From Planktothrix tepida PCC 9214 (GTDB lineage: Bacteria; Cyanobacteriota; Cyanobacteriia; Cyanobacteriales; Microcoleaceae), in contig NZ_LN889813.1 in the NCBI RefSeq assembly GCF_900009145.1, forward strand, positions 305,936 through 369,935: 64,000 nt of DNA. The letters are read 5' to 3'. The notes under the pieces are model-generated. The model had not been told where the DNA came from. It did no database searches and saw nothing but the letters and a program-made list of their open reading frames with translations. Positions 56,792 to 64,000 of this stretch are shown here, piece by piece. The position numbers and the translations under genes are program-made. Within the stretch, counting starts at the first letter, position 1. Every line of letters begins with the position of its first letter.

Positions 56792-58187
56792 AAAATTACA
56801 TTTTGGAAAACGAACTATTCGGGTACAACTAACAACTTGGTATATTTTACTATTAGCTTGTACCTTAATGCTCTTTAGTAGCTACCTCTATGTTGTTTTA
56901 GAACATAGTTTATTAAGACAACTGAACACGACCTTACAAGTTACAGCAACACAAACTTTAAGCAACTTAATTAATAAAGATGGTCATCCGGCTTTTCACA
57001 TAACGGAAGAATCTCAAGCCATGACCGAACAATTTGTACAAGCTGGAATTGCAGTCAGATTAATCGATCAACAAGGTCATATTTGGGATGGTTTTGGTAG
57101 TTATTCTGCAATTCCTATATTGATTCCCCAGAAAAAGGGATATTTAGATTTAAGTTCTCCTGAGAAGAATTGGCGGGTTTATAATCAACCGATTCAGACT
57201 TCAAAAGGGTATATCGTATGGTTACAAGTAGCAGAATCTTTAGAGCCTGTTTATAAAGCATCTAAACATCTGTTTGATTTGATCATATTAGGATTTCCGT
57301 TAGTATTATTAATTGCCGGATTAGGCGGTTGGTTTTTAGCAAATCGGGCTTTAAATCCCATCCAGCAAATTATTAGTAAAGCCCAAAGGATTAGTGCTAG
57401 TAATTTTACTCAACGGATTGATTATAAAGGCCCTCCTGATGAAGTGGGGCGGTTGGCGAAAACTATTGATAAAATGTTAGATCGCTTAGAATTTGCCTTT
57501 GAACACGAACGACGATTTACCGCCGATGCTGCTCATGAATTACGCACTCCCTTAACGGTTATTAAAGGCAGAATAGGTGTTACGTTAAGTCGCATTCGTA
57601 CCCCAGAAGAATATGAAATAACACTACAAGATTTAGAAAAAGAAGCGGATCGATTAATTCGATTAACCAATGGGTTGCTATTTTTAGCTCGACTGGAATT
57701 GCGACAGATTCAGCCTTCGTTTTTACAACCTGTAGATTTAACAAATTTATTGGGAGCTTTGGTTGAACAACTGGAACCTTTATCGGCATCTAAACCAATT
57801 ATTTTAAAAGAGACAATTGCAAAAAATTTATGGATTCTTGGAAATCCTGATTATTTAACAAGTCTATTTTTAAATTTATTAGATAATGCCCTCAAATATA
57901 CTCAAGAAGGCGGCCAAGTTATCTTAGAAGCGCAACAAGATGAGGAACAGGTTAAAATTACCATACAAGATACAGGTTTAGGAATTGAAGCGAAACATTT
58001 ACCTTATTTATTTGAGCGGTTTTATCGCGTTGAAGAAGCGAGATCTCGTCAGACTGGAGGTGTAGGTTTAGGATTAGCAATTGCTCAAGAAATCTGTCGC
58101 TTACATGGCGGAAAATTAACCGTTGATAGCCAAATCAATCAAGGAACAACATTTAGCTTATTTTTACCTCGCACCCGCAACTTTTAA
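56784..58187 (+). CDS. Sensor histidine kinase
   Basis: The 467-residue inner-membrane kinase has two membrane helices (~17-38 and ~165-187) flanking a periplasmic sensor region of about 125 residues. HAMP follows (~188-245, ANRALNPIQQIISKAQRIS), then the H box AAHELRTPLTVI (His ~252). The ATP-binding domain contains NLLDNALKYT, DTGLGIEAKHLPYLFERFYR and GGVGLGLAIAQE. It is an EnvZ/QseC-like class member and partner of the overlapping response regulator. The ligand is unknown; carbon status is possible from position only. Confidence 0.93.
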   Translation: MIKKLHFGKRTIRVQLTTWYILLLACTLMLFSSYLYVVLEHSLLRQLNTTLQVTATQTLSNLINKDGHPAFHITEESQAMTEQFVQAGIAVRLIDQQGHIWDGFGSYSAIPILIPQKKGYLDLSSPEKNWRVYNQPIQTSKGYIVWLQVAESLEPVYKASKHLFDLIILGFPLVLLIAGLGGWFLANRALNPIQQIISKAQRISASNFTQRIDYKGPPDEVGRLAKTIDKMLDRLEFAFEHERRFTADAAHELRTPLTVIKGRIGVTLSRIRTPEEYEITLQDLEKEADRLIRLTNGLLFLARLELRQIQPSFLQPVDLTNLLGALVEQLEPLSASKPIILKETIAKNLWILGNPDYLTSLFLNLLDNALKYTQEGGQVILEAQQDEEQVKITIQDTGLGIEAKHLPYLFERFYRVEEARSRQTGGVGLGLAIAQEICRLHGGKLTVDSQINQGTTFSLFLPRTRNF

Positions 58188-58236
58188 AATCAGGTCAGGA
58201 GTGAAACTTGGGATATGGAATCTGAATATTGAGAAC

Positions 58237-58304
58237 ATAAAATATTGTTTTATTTATTAAAATACTATATTTTAGTGCTAAGTCTAGGATTAAGAATATT
58301 CTTA
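58237..58304. promoter_or_regulatory. Cluster of A+T-rich palindromes upstream of sbtA
   Basis: Three inverted repeats lie in 68 bases: ATAAAA-N5-TTTTAT (58237-58253), TAAAATA-N3-TATTTTA (58258-58274), and the perfect 14-base TAAGAATATTCTTA (58291-58304). They sit 83-150 bases before the permease start. They are candidate sites for a LysR-type carbon regulator or for the adjacent response regulator. Confidence 0.45.
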
Positions 58305-58386
58305 GAATTTTCTCACCGTTCTCTTAGTATATTTTCTTTAAGCTTGGTTAAGATTTTTTGCATCACGTACACCCAAACCTTAATTT

Positions 58387-59364
58387 ATGGATGGAAGCCT
58401 GATTTTATTTAATATCCTCAACCCTCCAGTCTTGTTTTTCTTTTTGGGGATGTTAGCTGTTTTCTGCAAATCGGATTTAGAAATCCCTCAACCTTTGCCA
58501 AAACTATTTTCCTTGTATTTGTTATTGGCAATTGGATTTAAAGGCGGTTACGAGTTAGCAGAAAGTGGGATTAATGCTCAAATTGCCTTGACACTAATTG
58601 CTGCAATTGTCATGGCACTTTTAGTTCCTTTCTATAGCTTTTTTATTTTGCGTCTCAAACTTGATGCTTATAATGCAGCCGCCATCGCAGCAACCTATGG
58701 TTCCATTAGTGCTGTTACCTTTATTACTGCCAGTTCTTTCTTAGAAAAACTGCACATTCAATATGGCGGACACATGGTTGCAGCACTGGCTTTAATGGAA
58801 TCTCCAGCCATTATTATTGGGATTGTGTTAGTGCGAGTTTTTGCTCCGTCAAAAAACGGTGAAAGTGAACCCTTCTCTTGGGGAAAAGTTCTACATGAAT
58901 CCTTTTTAAATGGTTCCGTTTTTCTATTAGTCGGGAGTTTAGTTGTCGGACTATTAACGGGAGAAAAAGGCTGGGAAAAATTACAACCTTTTACTCAAGG
59001 CATTTTCTATGGTGCTTTAACCTTCTTCCTATTAGATATGGGATTAGTAGCTGCAAAGCGAATTCGAGAACTCAAGAAAACCGGATCATTTTTGATTGCC
59101 TTTTCCGTCTTTATTCCCGTTGCGAATGCAATTTTCGGTATTATTATCGGCAAACTCTTAGGATTTGGTGAAGGAAATACATTACTTTTTGCCGTGCTAT
59201 CTGCCAGTGCTTCTTATATTGCTGTTCCAGCGGCGATGCGAATGACTGTTCCTGAAGCAAATCCTAGTATTTACGTTTCCATGGCTCTAGCTCTTACATT
59301 TCCCTTCAATATTATTGTGGGAATTCCTTTGTATTTAGAAATCATCAAACACATGGGAGTTTAG
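58387..59364 (+). CDS. sbtA: SbtA-type sodium-dependent bicarbonate permease
   Basis: The 325-residue inner-membrane protein belongs to the sodium-dependent bicarbonate transport (SBT) family. About ten hydrophobic segments are visible. LAIGFKGGYELAESG near residue 48, AATYGSISAVTFITASSFLE near 97 and LSASASYIAVPAAMRMTVPEANPSIY near 274 are family signatures. It is about 50 residues shorter than the Synechocystis protein, mainly in the central cytoplasmic loop where the regulator docks, so it is best called SbtA-like. Two SbtB-like genes follow directly (three-base gap), forming an operon for regulated bicarbonate uptake. Confidence 0.88.
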   Translation: MDGSLILFNILNPPVLFFFLGMLAVFCKSDLEIPQPLPKLFSLYLLLAIGFKGGYELAESGINAQIALTLIAAIVMALLVPFYSFFILRLKLDAYNAAAIAATYGSISAVTFITASSFLEKLHIQYGGHMVAALALMESPAIIIGIVLVRVFAPSKNGESEPFSWGKVLHESFLNGSVFLLVGSLVVGLLTGEKGWEKLQPFTQGIFYGALTFFLLDMGLVAAKRIRELKKTGSFLIAFSVFIPVANAIFGIIIGKLLGFGEGNTLLFAVLSASASYIAVPAAMRMTVPEANPSIYVSMALALTFPFNIIVGIPLYLEIIKHMGV

Positions 59365-59367
59365 AGA

Positions 59368-59661
59368 ATGCAAGCCGTGAAAAAAGTAGAAATCATCATT
59401 AGTACATTAGAAATCCAGGAAGTTTTGGAAGTCTTAGACGAAGCAAAAGTGACCGGATATACCGTGATTAAAAATGCCTCTGGAAAAGGCGATCGCGGTT
59501 TGTCTAATGATGATTTAGGCTCAGTGTTCAGTAACGCTTACATTATGACAGTTTGTACGAACGAAAAACAACTTGAGCAAATTGTTTCCAATGTTACTCC
59601 TCTACTGAAACGAGTGGGAGGCGTGTGTTTAATTAACGATGCAACTTGGATTCACCACTAG
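59368..59661 (+). CDS. sbtB: SbtB-like PII-superfamily regulator (copy 1)
   Basis: The 97-residue PII-like protein starts three bases after sbtA. It shows the ferredoxin-like fold start (KKVEIIISTLEIQEVLEVLD), the T-loop region GYTVIKNASGKGDRGLSNDD, and the second half IMTVCTNEKQLEQIVSNV with KRVGGVCLINDATW. SbtB proteins bind adenine nucleotides including cAMP and inhibit or stabilise SbtA. This copy ends at WIHH and lacks the C-terminal cysteine loop present in Synechocystis SbtB, so redox control of that kind is not expected. Confidence 0.87.
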   Translation: MQAVKKVEIIISTLEIQEVLEVLDEAKVTGYTVIKNASGKGDRGLSNDDLGSVFSNAYIMTVCTNEKQLEQIVSNVTPLLKRVGGVCLINDATWIHH

Positions 59662-59676
59662 AATTTTGAATGTACT

Positions 59677-59970
59677 ATGCAGGATATCAAAAAAGTTGAA
59701 ATTATCATTGATACGTTTCATATTCAGGATGCACTGAATATTTTGGATCAGGTAAAAGTTTCTGGCTATACCGTCATTAAAGATACTTCTGGAAAAGGAG
59801 ATAGAGGTATTTCCTGTTCTGATTTAGAGTGCGATTTCACCAGCAGCTATATCATGACCGTTTGCACCAATGAAAAACAACTCAATACCTTGATTGAGTT
59901 AATTAAACCTTTACTGCAAAAAGTAGGAGGGGTTTGTTTGCTCACCGATGCAAAGTGGGTGATTCATTGA
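59677..59970 (+). CDS. sbtB: SbtB-like PII-superfamily regulator (copy 2)
   Basis: Tandem paralogue of the preceding gene, again 97 residues, 15 bases downstream. It conserves GYTVIKDTSGKGDRGISCSD and YIMTVCTNEKQL but differs in the T-loop tip (CSDLECDFTSS versus NDDLGSVFSNA) and in KVGGVCLLTDAKWV near the end. Different T-loop tips could give different ligand or partner preference, or allow mixed trimers. The carbonic anhydrase gene follows after 69 bases, and this copy may regulate a partner besides SbtA. It also lacks the C-terminal cysteine loop. Confidence 0.86.
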   Translation: MQDIKKVEIIIDTFHIQDALNILDQVKVSGYTVIKDTSGKGDRGISCSDLECDFTSSYIMTVCTNEKQLNTLIELIKPLLQKVGGVCLLTDAKWVIH

Positions 59971-60039
59971 CTTATTTTTGAAACAGGAAAGGTTTCTCAA
60001 ATCAAGTTATCAGTTATTTAATTCTCAGAGGATTAATGT

Positions 60040-60714
60040 ATGCCAATCAAACGTATTATTAACGGTCTGAATGATTTTCAAGAAAATTATTTCAAGACAC
60101 ATCAAGACTTGTTTGAACGGCTATCTCACGGTCAAACTCCTGATATTTTATTTATCACTTGTTCTGACTCTCGAATTGATCCTAACCTACTGACTCAAAC
60201 CGAACCCGGAGAACTATTTATTATTCGTAATGTAGGGAATATTATTCCCCCTCACGGAACATTAAATAGTAGTGAAGGTGCTGGAATTGAGTATGCAGTT
60301 CAAGCCTTGAATATCAAGGAAATTATTGTTTGTGGACATTCCCACTGTGGCAGTATGAAGGGATTGCTTCAACTCCAAAGTTTGTCTGATGAAATGCCGT
60401 TAGTCTATGATTGGTTGAAACATCACGGAGAATCCACAAGACGTTTAGTTCGAGAAAATTATCATCACTATTCTGGGGAAGATTTGTTAAATGTTGCCAT
60501 CCAAAACAATGTTTTAACGCAAATTGAAAACCTAAAAACCTATCCCGTAATTCGATCTCGATTGCACGCCGGAAAACTCCGCCTTCATGCTTGGGTTTAT
60601 GAAATTGAAACTGGAACAATCTTAGCCTATGATGTCAATCAAAACCAGTTTGTTCCTCTTGAACAAGAACCCTTTCCTGTTCCTGATCCTTTAGCCATGA
60701 TGCACCCCAGTTAA
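60040..60714 (+). CDS. Beta-class carbonic anhydrase (copy 1)
   Basis: Zinc enzyme interconverting CO2 and bicarbonate. In 224 residues the zinc ligands are clear: cysteine of CSDSRIDPN near residue 41, then histidine and cysteine of VCGHSHCGSMKGLL near 101-104, with the Asp-Arg dyad in CSDSR. The C-terminal part (RSRLHAGKLRLHAWVYEIETG) is typical of the cyanobacterial/plant-like type. No signal peptide or carboxysome-targeting extension is seen, so a cytoplasmic or membrane-side role with the transporter is likely. GAGG lies about eight bases before the ATG. Confidence 0.93.
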   Translation: MPIKRIINGLNDFQENYFKTHQDLFERLSHGQTPDILFITCSDSRIDPNLLTQTEPGELFIIRNVGNIIPPHGTLNSSEGAGIEYAVQALNIKEIIVCGHSHCGSMKGLLQLQSLSDEMPLVYDWLKHHGESTRRLVRENYHHYSGEDLLNVAIQNNVLTQIENLKTYPVIRSRLHAGKLRLHAWVYEIETGTILAYDVNQNQFVPLEQEPFPVPDPLAMMHPS

Positions 60715-60824
60715 ACAGTTGAAATTAATCTCAGGTTATCCTACGATGAAAAGCATACTATCCAGATTGGGCAAAAAATCTTTCCTAACTGGTTAGGGGT
60801 AATTTGCTGAAACAATTCATTGAA

Positions 60825-60854
60825 TGTAGAGATGTGAATTTTCACATTTCTACA
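60825..60854. repeat. GTAGAGACG-family inverted repeat (copy 5)
   Basis: TGTAGAGATGTGAA and TTCACATTTCTACA pair with one G-U pair around a two-base gap, between the carbonic anhydrase and pxcA genes. Confidence 0.8.
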
Positions 60855-60904
60855 AATCAGTGAATTGCTGATGTTTCTGTCCCGCTTTAACCAACACAAT
60901 CCAA

Positions 60905-62212
60905 ATGAGTAATTCTATTATCAAATTCCAGAAGGGGAGTTTAGGTGCTCGATTCTTGAATGTGTTTAAATCCAGTAACCAATGGGTTCATAAAACCCCT
61001 GAACGAGCCTTAGAACAAGCCTATCAAGCAGCTTTAGCCATAAAAGCCATCGAGGATCAGCATTTTGGAGGTCAAAAAGTTTCAGAAGATGCACCCCAAT
61101 ATACACCTAGCGTTTTAGAATGTTTTATTAATGATGTTGAAAAGCATTTAAACACCATTAAATTTGAACTAAGTAAATTTAAATTCACTCGTAATTTAGA
61201 TAATTCTGGAGATATAGAATTTATTGAAAAATTAAAATTTATCGATGATATTGTTGATAAATATCAATATAATTCTGTTTCTTCTCATCAAACCTTGTCC
61301 TCAAATACCTATCAGTTTGAATCTGTGAAAAGATCTAATAACGGTAAATCCAACCCATCGGGTTTATCCCCTCTTGACTTTGTGGAAGTTGAAGCGTCTG
61401 GAGAAGTATTTAACGGTAAAAAAAGTGGGGCTTTACCCCGTTCGATTGGACGCACGTTTAAGAAGATTCAAACGGAATTAGACGATAGCTCCGAAGAACA
61501 GCTTATGAATAGCTATCGAGCATCACGGAAAAAAACAAAATCGGCGGTTAACTTTCTTTTGATGCTAATTCTAATTCCGCTTTTAGCACAACAATTATCT
61601 AAAAACTTTATCTTTTTTCCCCTGGTAGAACATTATCGGCAAACCCATGAAGTTCCATTATTTCTTAACTCAGAAATGAAAGAAGAAGCACTTCATGAGT
61701 TAAAATCCTATGAAGAAGAACTGCAATTAGCCAGCTTACTCTACAAAACTCCAACCATTGAACGGGAAGAAATAGAAAAGAAAATGGAGGAGAAAGCTGA
61801 AGAGATATCTAAAGAATTTGACCATAAAAGCAGTGAAGCGATTAGTAATCTTTTTGCTGATTTTGTCGGATTAATTGCCTTTGCTTTAGTGATTATTCTA
61901 AATCCTCAAGGGTTAGCAGCGTTAAAATCCTTGCTGAATACGGTCATGTATGATTTGAGTGATAGTGCCAAAGCATTTATTATTATTTTAATTACCGACA
62001 TCTTTGTCGGGTTTCACTCTCCCCATGGTTGGGAAGTTCTATTAGAAGGCTTTTCTAGTCACTTTGGGATTGCGCCAAATCGTAGCTTTATCTTTTTGTT
62101 TATCGCCACTTTCCCAGTGATTTTAGATACGATCATGAAATATTGGATCTTCCGTTACCTCAGTCGAATTTCACCTTCTGCGGTGGCAACATTAAGAAAT
62201 ATGAACGAGTAA
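60905..62212 (+). CDS. pxcA: Proton extrusion protein PxcA (CotA/CemA family)
   Basis: Inner-membrane protein needed for light-induced, sodium-dependent proton release that supports CO2 and nitrate uptake. The 435 residues have a soluble N-terminal part (1-~210) with GSLGARFLNVFKSSNQWV. The membrane domain follows: NFLLMLILIPLLAQQLSKNF, a charged loop, ADFVGLIAFALVIILNPQG, AFIIILITDIFVGFHSPHGWE and FIFLFIATFPVILDTIMKYW, all typical of CemA-like proteins. Its position between two carbonic anhydrases suits proton balance during bicarbonate use. Length agrees with cyanobacterial members. Confidence 0.92.
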   Translation: MSNSIIKFQKGSLGARFLNVFKSSNQWVHKTPERALEQAYQAALAIKAIEDQHFGGQKVSEDAPQYTPSVLECFINDVEKHLNTIKFELSKFKFTRNLDNSGDIEFIEKLKFIDDIVDKYQYNSVSSHQTLSSNTYQFESVKRSNNGKSNPSGLSPLDFVEVEASGEVFNGKKSGALPRSIGRTFKKIQTELDDSSEEQLMNSYRASRKKTKSAVNFLLMLILIPLLAQQLSKNFIFFPLVEHYRQTHEVPLFLNSEMKEEALHELKSYEEELQLASLLYKTPTIEREEIEKKMEEKAEEISKEFDHKSSEAISNLFADFVGLIAFALVIILNPQGLAALKSLLNTVMYDLSDSAKAFIIILITDIFVGFHSPHGWEVLLEGFSSHFGIAPNRSFIFLFIATFPVILDTIMKYWIFRYLSRISPSAVATLRNMNE

Positions 62213-62237
62213 ATCAAACTCTATTGTCTGTTGAGGG

Positions 62238-62360
62238 TTGACGGTTGATTCTTCACTGTCACGGAAAACAACGCCATATCCTGATTGAGTTGATTCAACC
62301 TTTACCAAAAAACTAGGCGGTATTTGTTTTTTCAGTTATGCTAAATGGGTGATACACTAA
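62238..62360 (+). pseudogene. Decayed third sbtB-like gene
   Basis: The DNA between pxcA and the second carbonic anhydrase matches the end of sbtB copy 2. It can be read as KQRHILIELIQPL, then, after a one-base loss near 62312, LGGICFFSYAKWVIH-stop, against IELIKPLLQKVGGVCLLTDA and KWVIH. The first two thirds of the gene are gone. It sits in the same place relative to copy 2 of the carbonic anhydrase as sbtB copy 2 does to copy 1. Confidence 0.8.
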
Positions 62361-62445
62361 AACAGAATACAGGAAGCAGTTGTTTGTTAGCTATCAGTTA
62401 GCAGCCTTTAATAGCCAGAGTTGTTCGTGATTGAGGATGTATTGT

Positions 62446-63120
62446 ATGCCCATTAAACGCATTATTAGCGGTTTGAATGATTTTCAAGAAAATTACTTCA
62501 AGACCCATCAAGACTTGTTTGAACGCCTCTCTCATGGTCAAACCCCGGAAATTTTATTTATCACCTGTTGTGACTCTAGGATTGCTCCCAACCTGCTGAC
62601 TCAAACGCAACCTGGGGAACTGTTTATTATGCGTAATTTGGGTAATATTATTCCGCCTTACAGAACCTCAAATAATAGTGAAGGAGCCGGAATTGAATAT
62701 GCAGTTCAAGCTTTAAATATTAAAGAAATTGTCATCTGTGGACATACCCTGTGTGGAAGTATTAAGGGATTGCTAAAACTCCAAAGTTTATCGGATGAAA
62801 TGCCTTTAGTTTACGACTGGTTGAAAGATTATGGAGAATCCATTCGCCGGATTATTCGAGATAACTATCCTGAATGTTCGGGAGAAGAATTGTTAAAAAT
62901 TGCCACCCAAACCAATGTTTTAAATCAAATTGCGAACCTAGAAACCTATCCCGTGATTCGATCTCGGTTACACGCCGGAAAGCTACATCTTCATGCTTGG
63001 GTTTATGAAATCGAAACTGGAGAAATTTTAGCCTACGATGTCAGTCAAAATCAGTTTGTTCCTCTTGAACAAGAACCCTTTCCTGTTCCCGACCCGTTAA
63101 CAACGATGCACCCCGCTTAA
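62446..63120 (+). CDS. Beta-class carbonic anhydrase (copy 2)
   Basis: Close paralogue of the enzyme at 60040, also 224 residues from ATG 62446 (MPIKRIISGLNDFQ aligning with MPIKRIINGLNDFQ); an upstream TTG frame adds five residues. Zinc ligands persist in CCDSRIAPN and ICGHTLCGSIKGLL, and the Asp-Arg dyad is intact. Replacements near the active site include Ser to Cys in CCDSR, Asp to Ala after it, and His to Leu in HTLC, so kinetics or regulation may differ. It came from duplication of an sbtB-carbonic anhydrase unit, as the adjoining remnant shows. Confidence 0.92.
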   Translation: MPIKRIISGLNDFQENYFKTHQDLFERLSHGQTPEILFITCCDSRIAPNLLTQTQPGELFIMRNLGNIIPPYRTSNNSEGAGIEYAVQALNIKEIVICGHTLCGSIKGLLKLQSLSDEMPLVYDWLKDYGESIRRIIRDNYPECSGEELLKIATQTNVLNQIANLETYPVIRSRLHAGKLHLHAWVYEIETGEILAYDVSQNQFVPLEQEPFPVPDPLTTMHPA

Positions 63121-63326
63121 GGTTAGCCAGTGGGACGCAGGGAGTCGCGCACACCTAAGCCAACGCTTCTTGTTTTCTACTGTCCTTTTCTGCTTCTCTG
63201 TTTCCCCTGATCCTCTTCTGAAACTGTCACAGGATTTAAAGGAATATTGGGACGGGTTTGTTTAAAATGGATTTGTCATTAACTTAGTTAACCGCTTGTT
63301 AGCTGAAAAGGACGATACATTAACTC

Positions 63327-64000
63327 ATGAAGATTTCTTTGATTCAACCACAATGGTTTAGAAAAAATCGGGTTTTGCTTAGTTTTTTGATGAGCTTACT
63401 CTGTGTCATTGTGTTCAGTTTTCCGGCGGTTGCTAGGACTGCTACAACAACCAGTATCAGAATTCCAATTTTTGGATTACACGATATTATTGACGAAGCT
63501 AATATTGCTCAAAGCCCTAAAAATAGGTTACAATTTGACAATGATTATTTCAAACAGGATTTATATACTTTCCTCAATTATTTAGCTCAAAATAACTATT
63601 GGTTTTTAACAACCCAAGATTTATTTATCTATTTTATTCAAAAATCACAACCTATTCCTCAAGAACGGATAGGACAAAAACCTGTCATGATTAGCTTTGA
63701 TGATGGTTATGAAGGAGTTCATCAGAATGTTTTACCGATTTTAAAAGATTTAGAAGAAAACTATAACAAGAAAGTTAAAATTGTTTGGTTTGTCAATCCA
63801 GGATTAATGGGAGTTAGATTAAAAGACTATATACCTCATGTCAGTTGTGAAGAATTGCGAGATGGCTATAAACGCGGCTATTATGATATTCAATCTCATG
63901 GTCAAAATCATGAAAAATTAACTTTAATTAAGGGTAAAAATTTAAAATTTGAACTCGAACAAGCCAAACTCGATCTCCGAACCTGTACACAAGATTTAGA
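63327..64000 (+). CDS. Polysaccharide deacetylase-type exported protein (3' end cut off)
   Basis: The frame opens at ATG 63327 and runs off the window. A signal peptide is visible (LLSFLMSLLCVIVFSFPAVA, residues ~18-37). The catalytic motif SFDDGYEGVHQNVLP lies near residue 124, and the second metal motif SHGQNHEKLT near 192 (Ser-His-x3-His pattern), as in NodB/PgaB-like deacetylases. It should remove acetyl groups from an exported polysaccharide in the periplasm. IPIFGLHDIIDE after the signal matches the PgaB-like start. It is probably unrelated to the carbon island, being separated by 206 non-coding bases. Confidence 0.85.
   Translation, partial: MKISLIQPQWFRKNRVLLSFLMSLLCVIVFSFPAVARTATTTSIRIPIFGLHDIIDEANIAQSPKNRLQFDNDYFKQDLYTFLNYLAQNNYWFLTTQDLFIYFIQKSQPIPQERIGQKPVMISFDDGYEGVHQNVLPILKDLEENYNKKVKIVWFVNPGLMGVRLKDYIPHVSCEELRDGYKRGYYDIQSHGQNHEKLTLIKGKNLKFELEQAKLDLRTCTQDL

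Noticed and set aside
62446-63120. Possibility that carbonic anhydrase copy 2 is inactive because HSHC became HTLC
   Set aside because: The zinc ligands are the first histidine and the cysteine of that motif plus the earlier cysteine. All three remain, so loss of activity is not indicated.

Overview
This window reads as chromosome from a filamentous, non-heterocystous-type cyanobacterium. The evidence is a photosystem II D2 gene, the photosystem I assembly factor Ycf3, an NblB-like phycobilisome protein, PxcA, a bicarbonate transporter with SbtB-like regulators, the DUF3038/DUF4335 gene pair, many HIP1 octamers (GCGATCGC, e.g. near 8275, 18287, 28990, 59490) and heptameter repeats of the CAGTTAT type. 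The modest G+C and repeat style suggest a Planktothrix/Oscillatoriales genome. That placement is inference; no rRNA gene is present to confirm it.

Layout. 1-3387 (minus): nusA (cut by the window edge) and rimP behind a leader hairpin, then a membrane protein of unknown role. 3638-9596: a family 2 glycosyltransferase facing two tandem TPR + GT61-type proteins. 9634-10978: a TnpB-only IS200/IS605-type element and a foldback. 11501-14777 (plus): SDR oxidoreductase, ycf3, gatC and a free-standing psbD with its own promoter and terminator. 15002-16796: a ParA-like ATPase overlapping a HEPN-domain gene behind a near-consensus promoter, a candidate conflict or toxin-type module. 16864-21869: DUF1499, CBS, NblB, a decayed metallo-beta-lactamase-fold gene and a Na+/H+ antiporter. 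21909-32501: a large TPR-like membrane protein, an AAA/STAND-type ATPase with 14 near-identical WD40 repeats, and a 5-oxoprolinase carrying an in-frame palindromic repeat. 32578-41010 (mostly minus): an RsbW-like kinase beside a STAS-sugar transferase fusion, fmt, OmpA, DUF4335/DUF3038, a pentapeptide-repeat protein, NUDIX, aroK and a LapA-like protein. 41114-48711: an RNase R homologue with a degraded catalytic motif, a structured intergenic stretch, a dsRBD-like protein and metH. 48879-50750: small-gene debris (antitoxin-like ORF, PIN-toxin tail, DUF6887/DUF6888) and tRNA-Val with an inverted, decayed copy. 50998-55690: divergent CheR/CheB and two DUF2382 stress-type proteins.

56108-63120 is an inorganic-carbon island. 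A two-component pair is followed by an SbtA-type bicarbonate permease, two tandem SbtB-like PII proteins, a beta-carbonic anhydrase, PxcA, a decayed third sbtB and a second beta-carbonic anhydrase. These genes would bring in bicarbonate, gate uptake by a nucleotide signal, interconvert CO2 and bicarbonate, and balance protons. The remnant shows that an sbtB-carbonic anhydrase unit was duplicated. The window ends inside a polysaccharide deacetylase gene.

The strongest candidates for something not fully described are the ParA-HEPN pair, the duplicated SbtB/carbonic anhydrase island, and the STAS-glycosyltransferase/anti-sigma-kinase pair.
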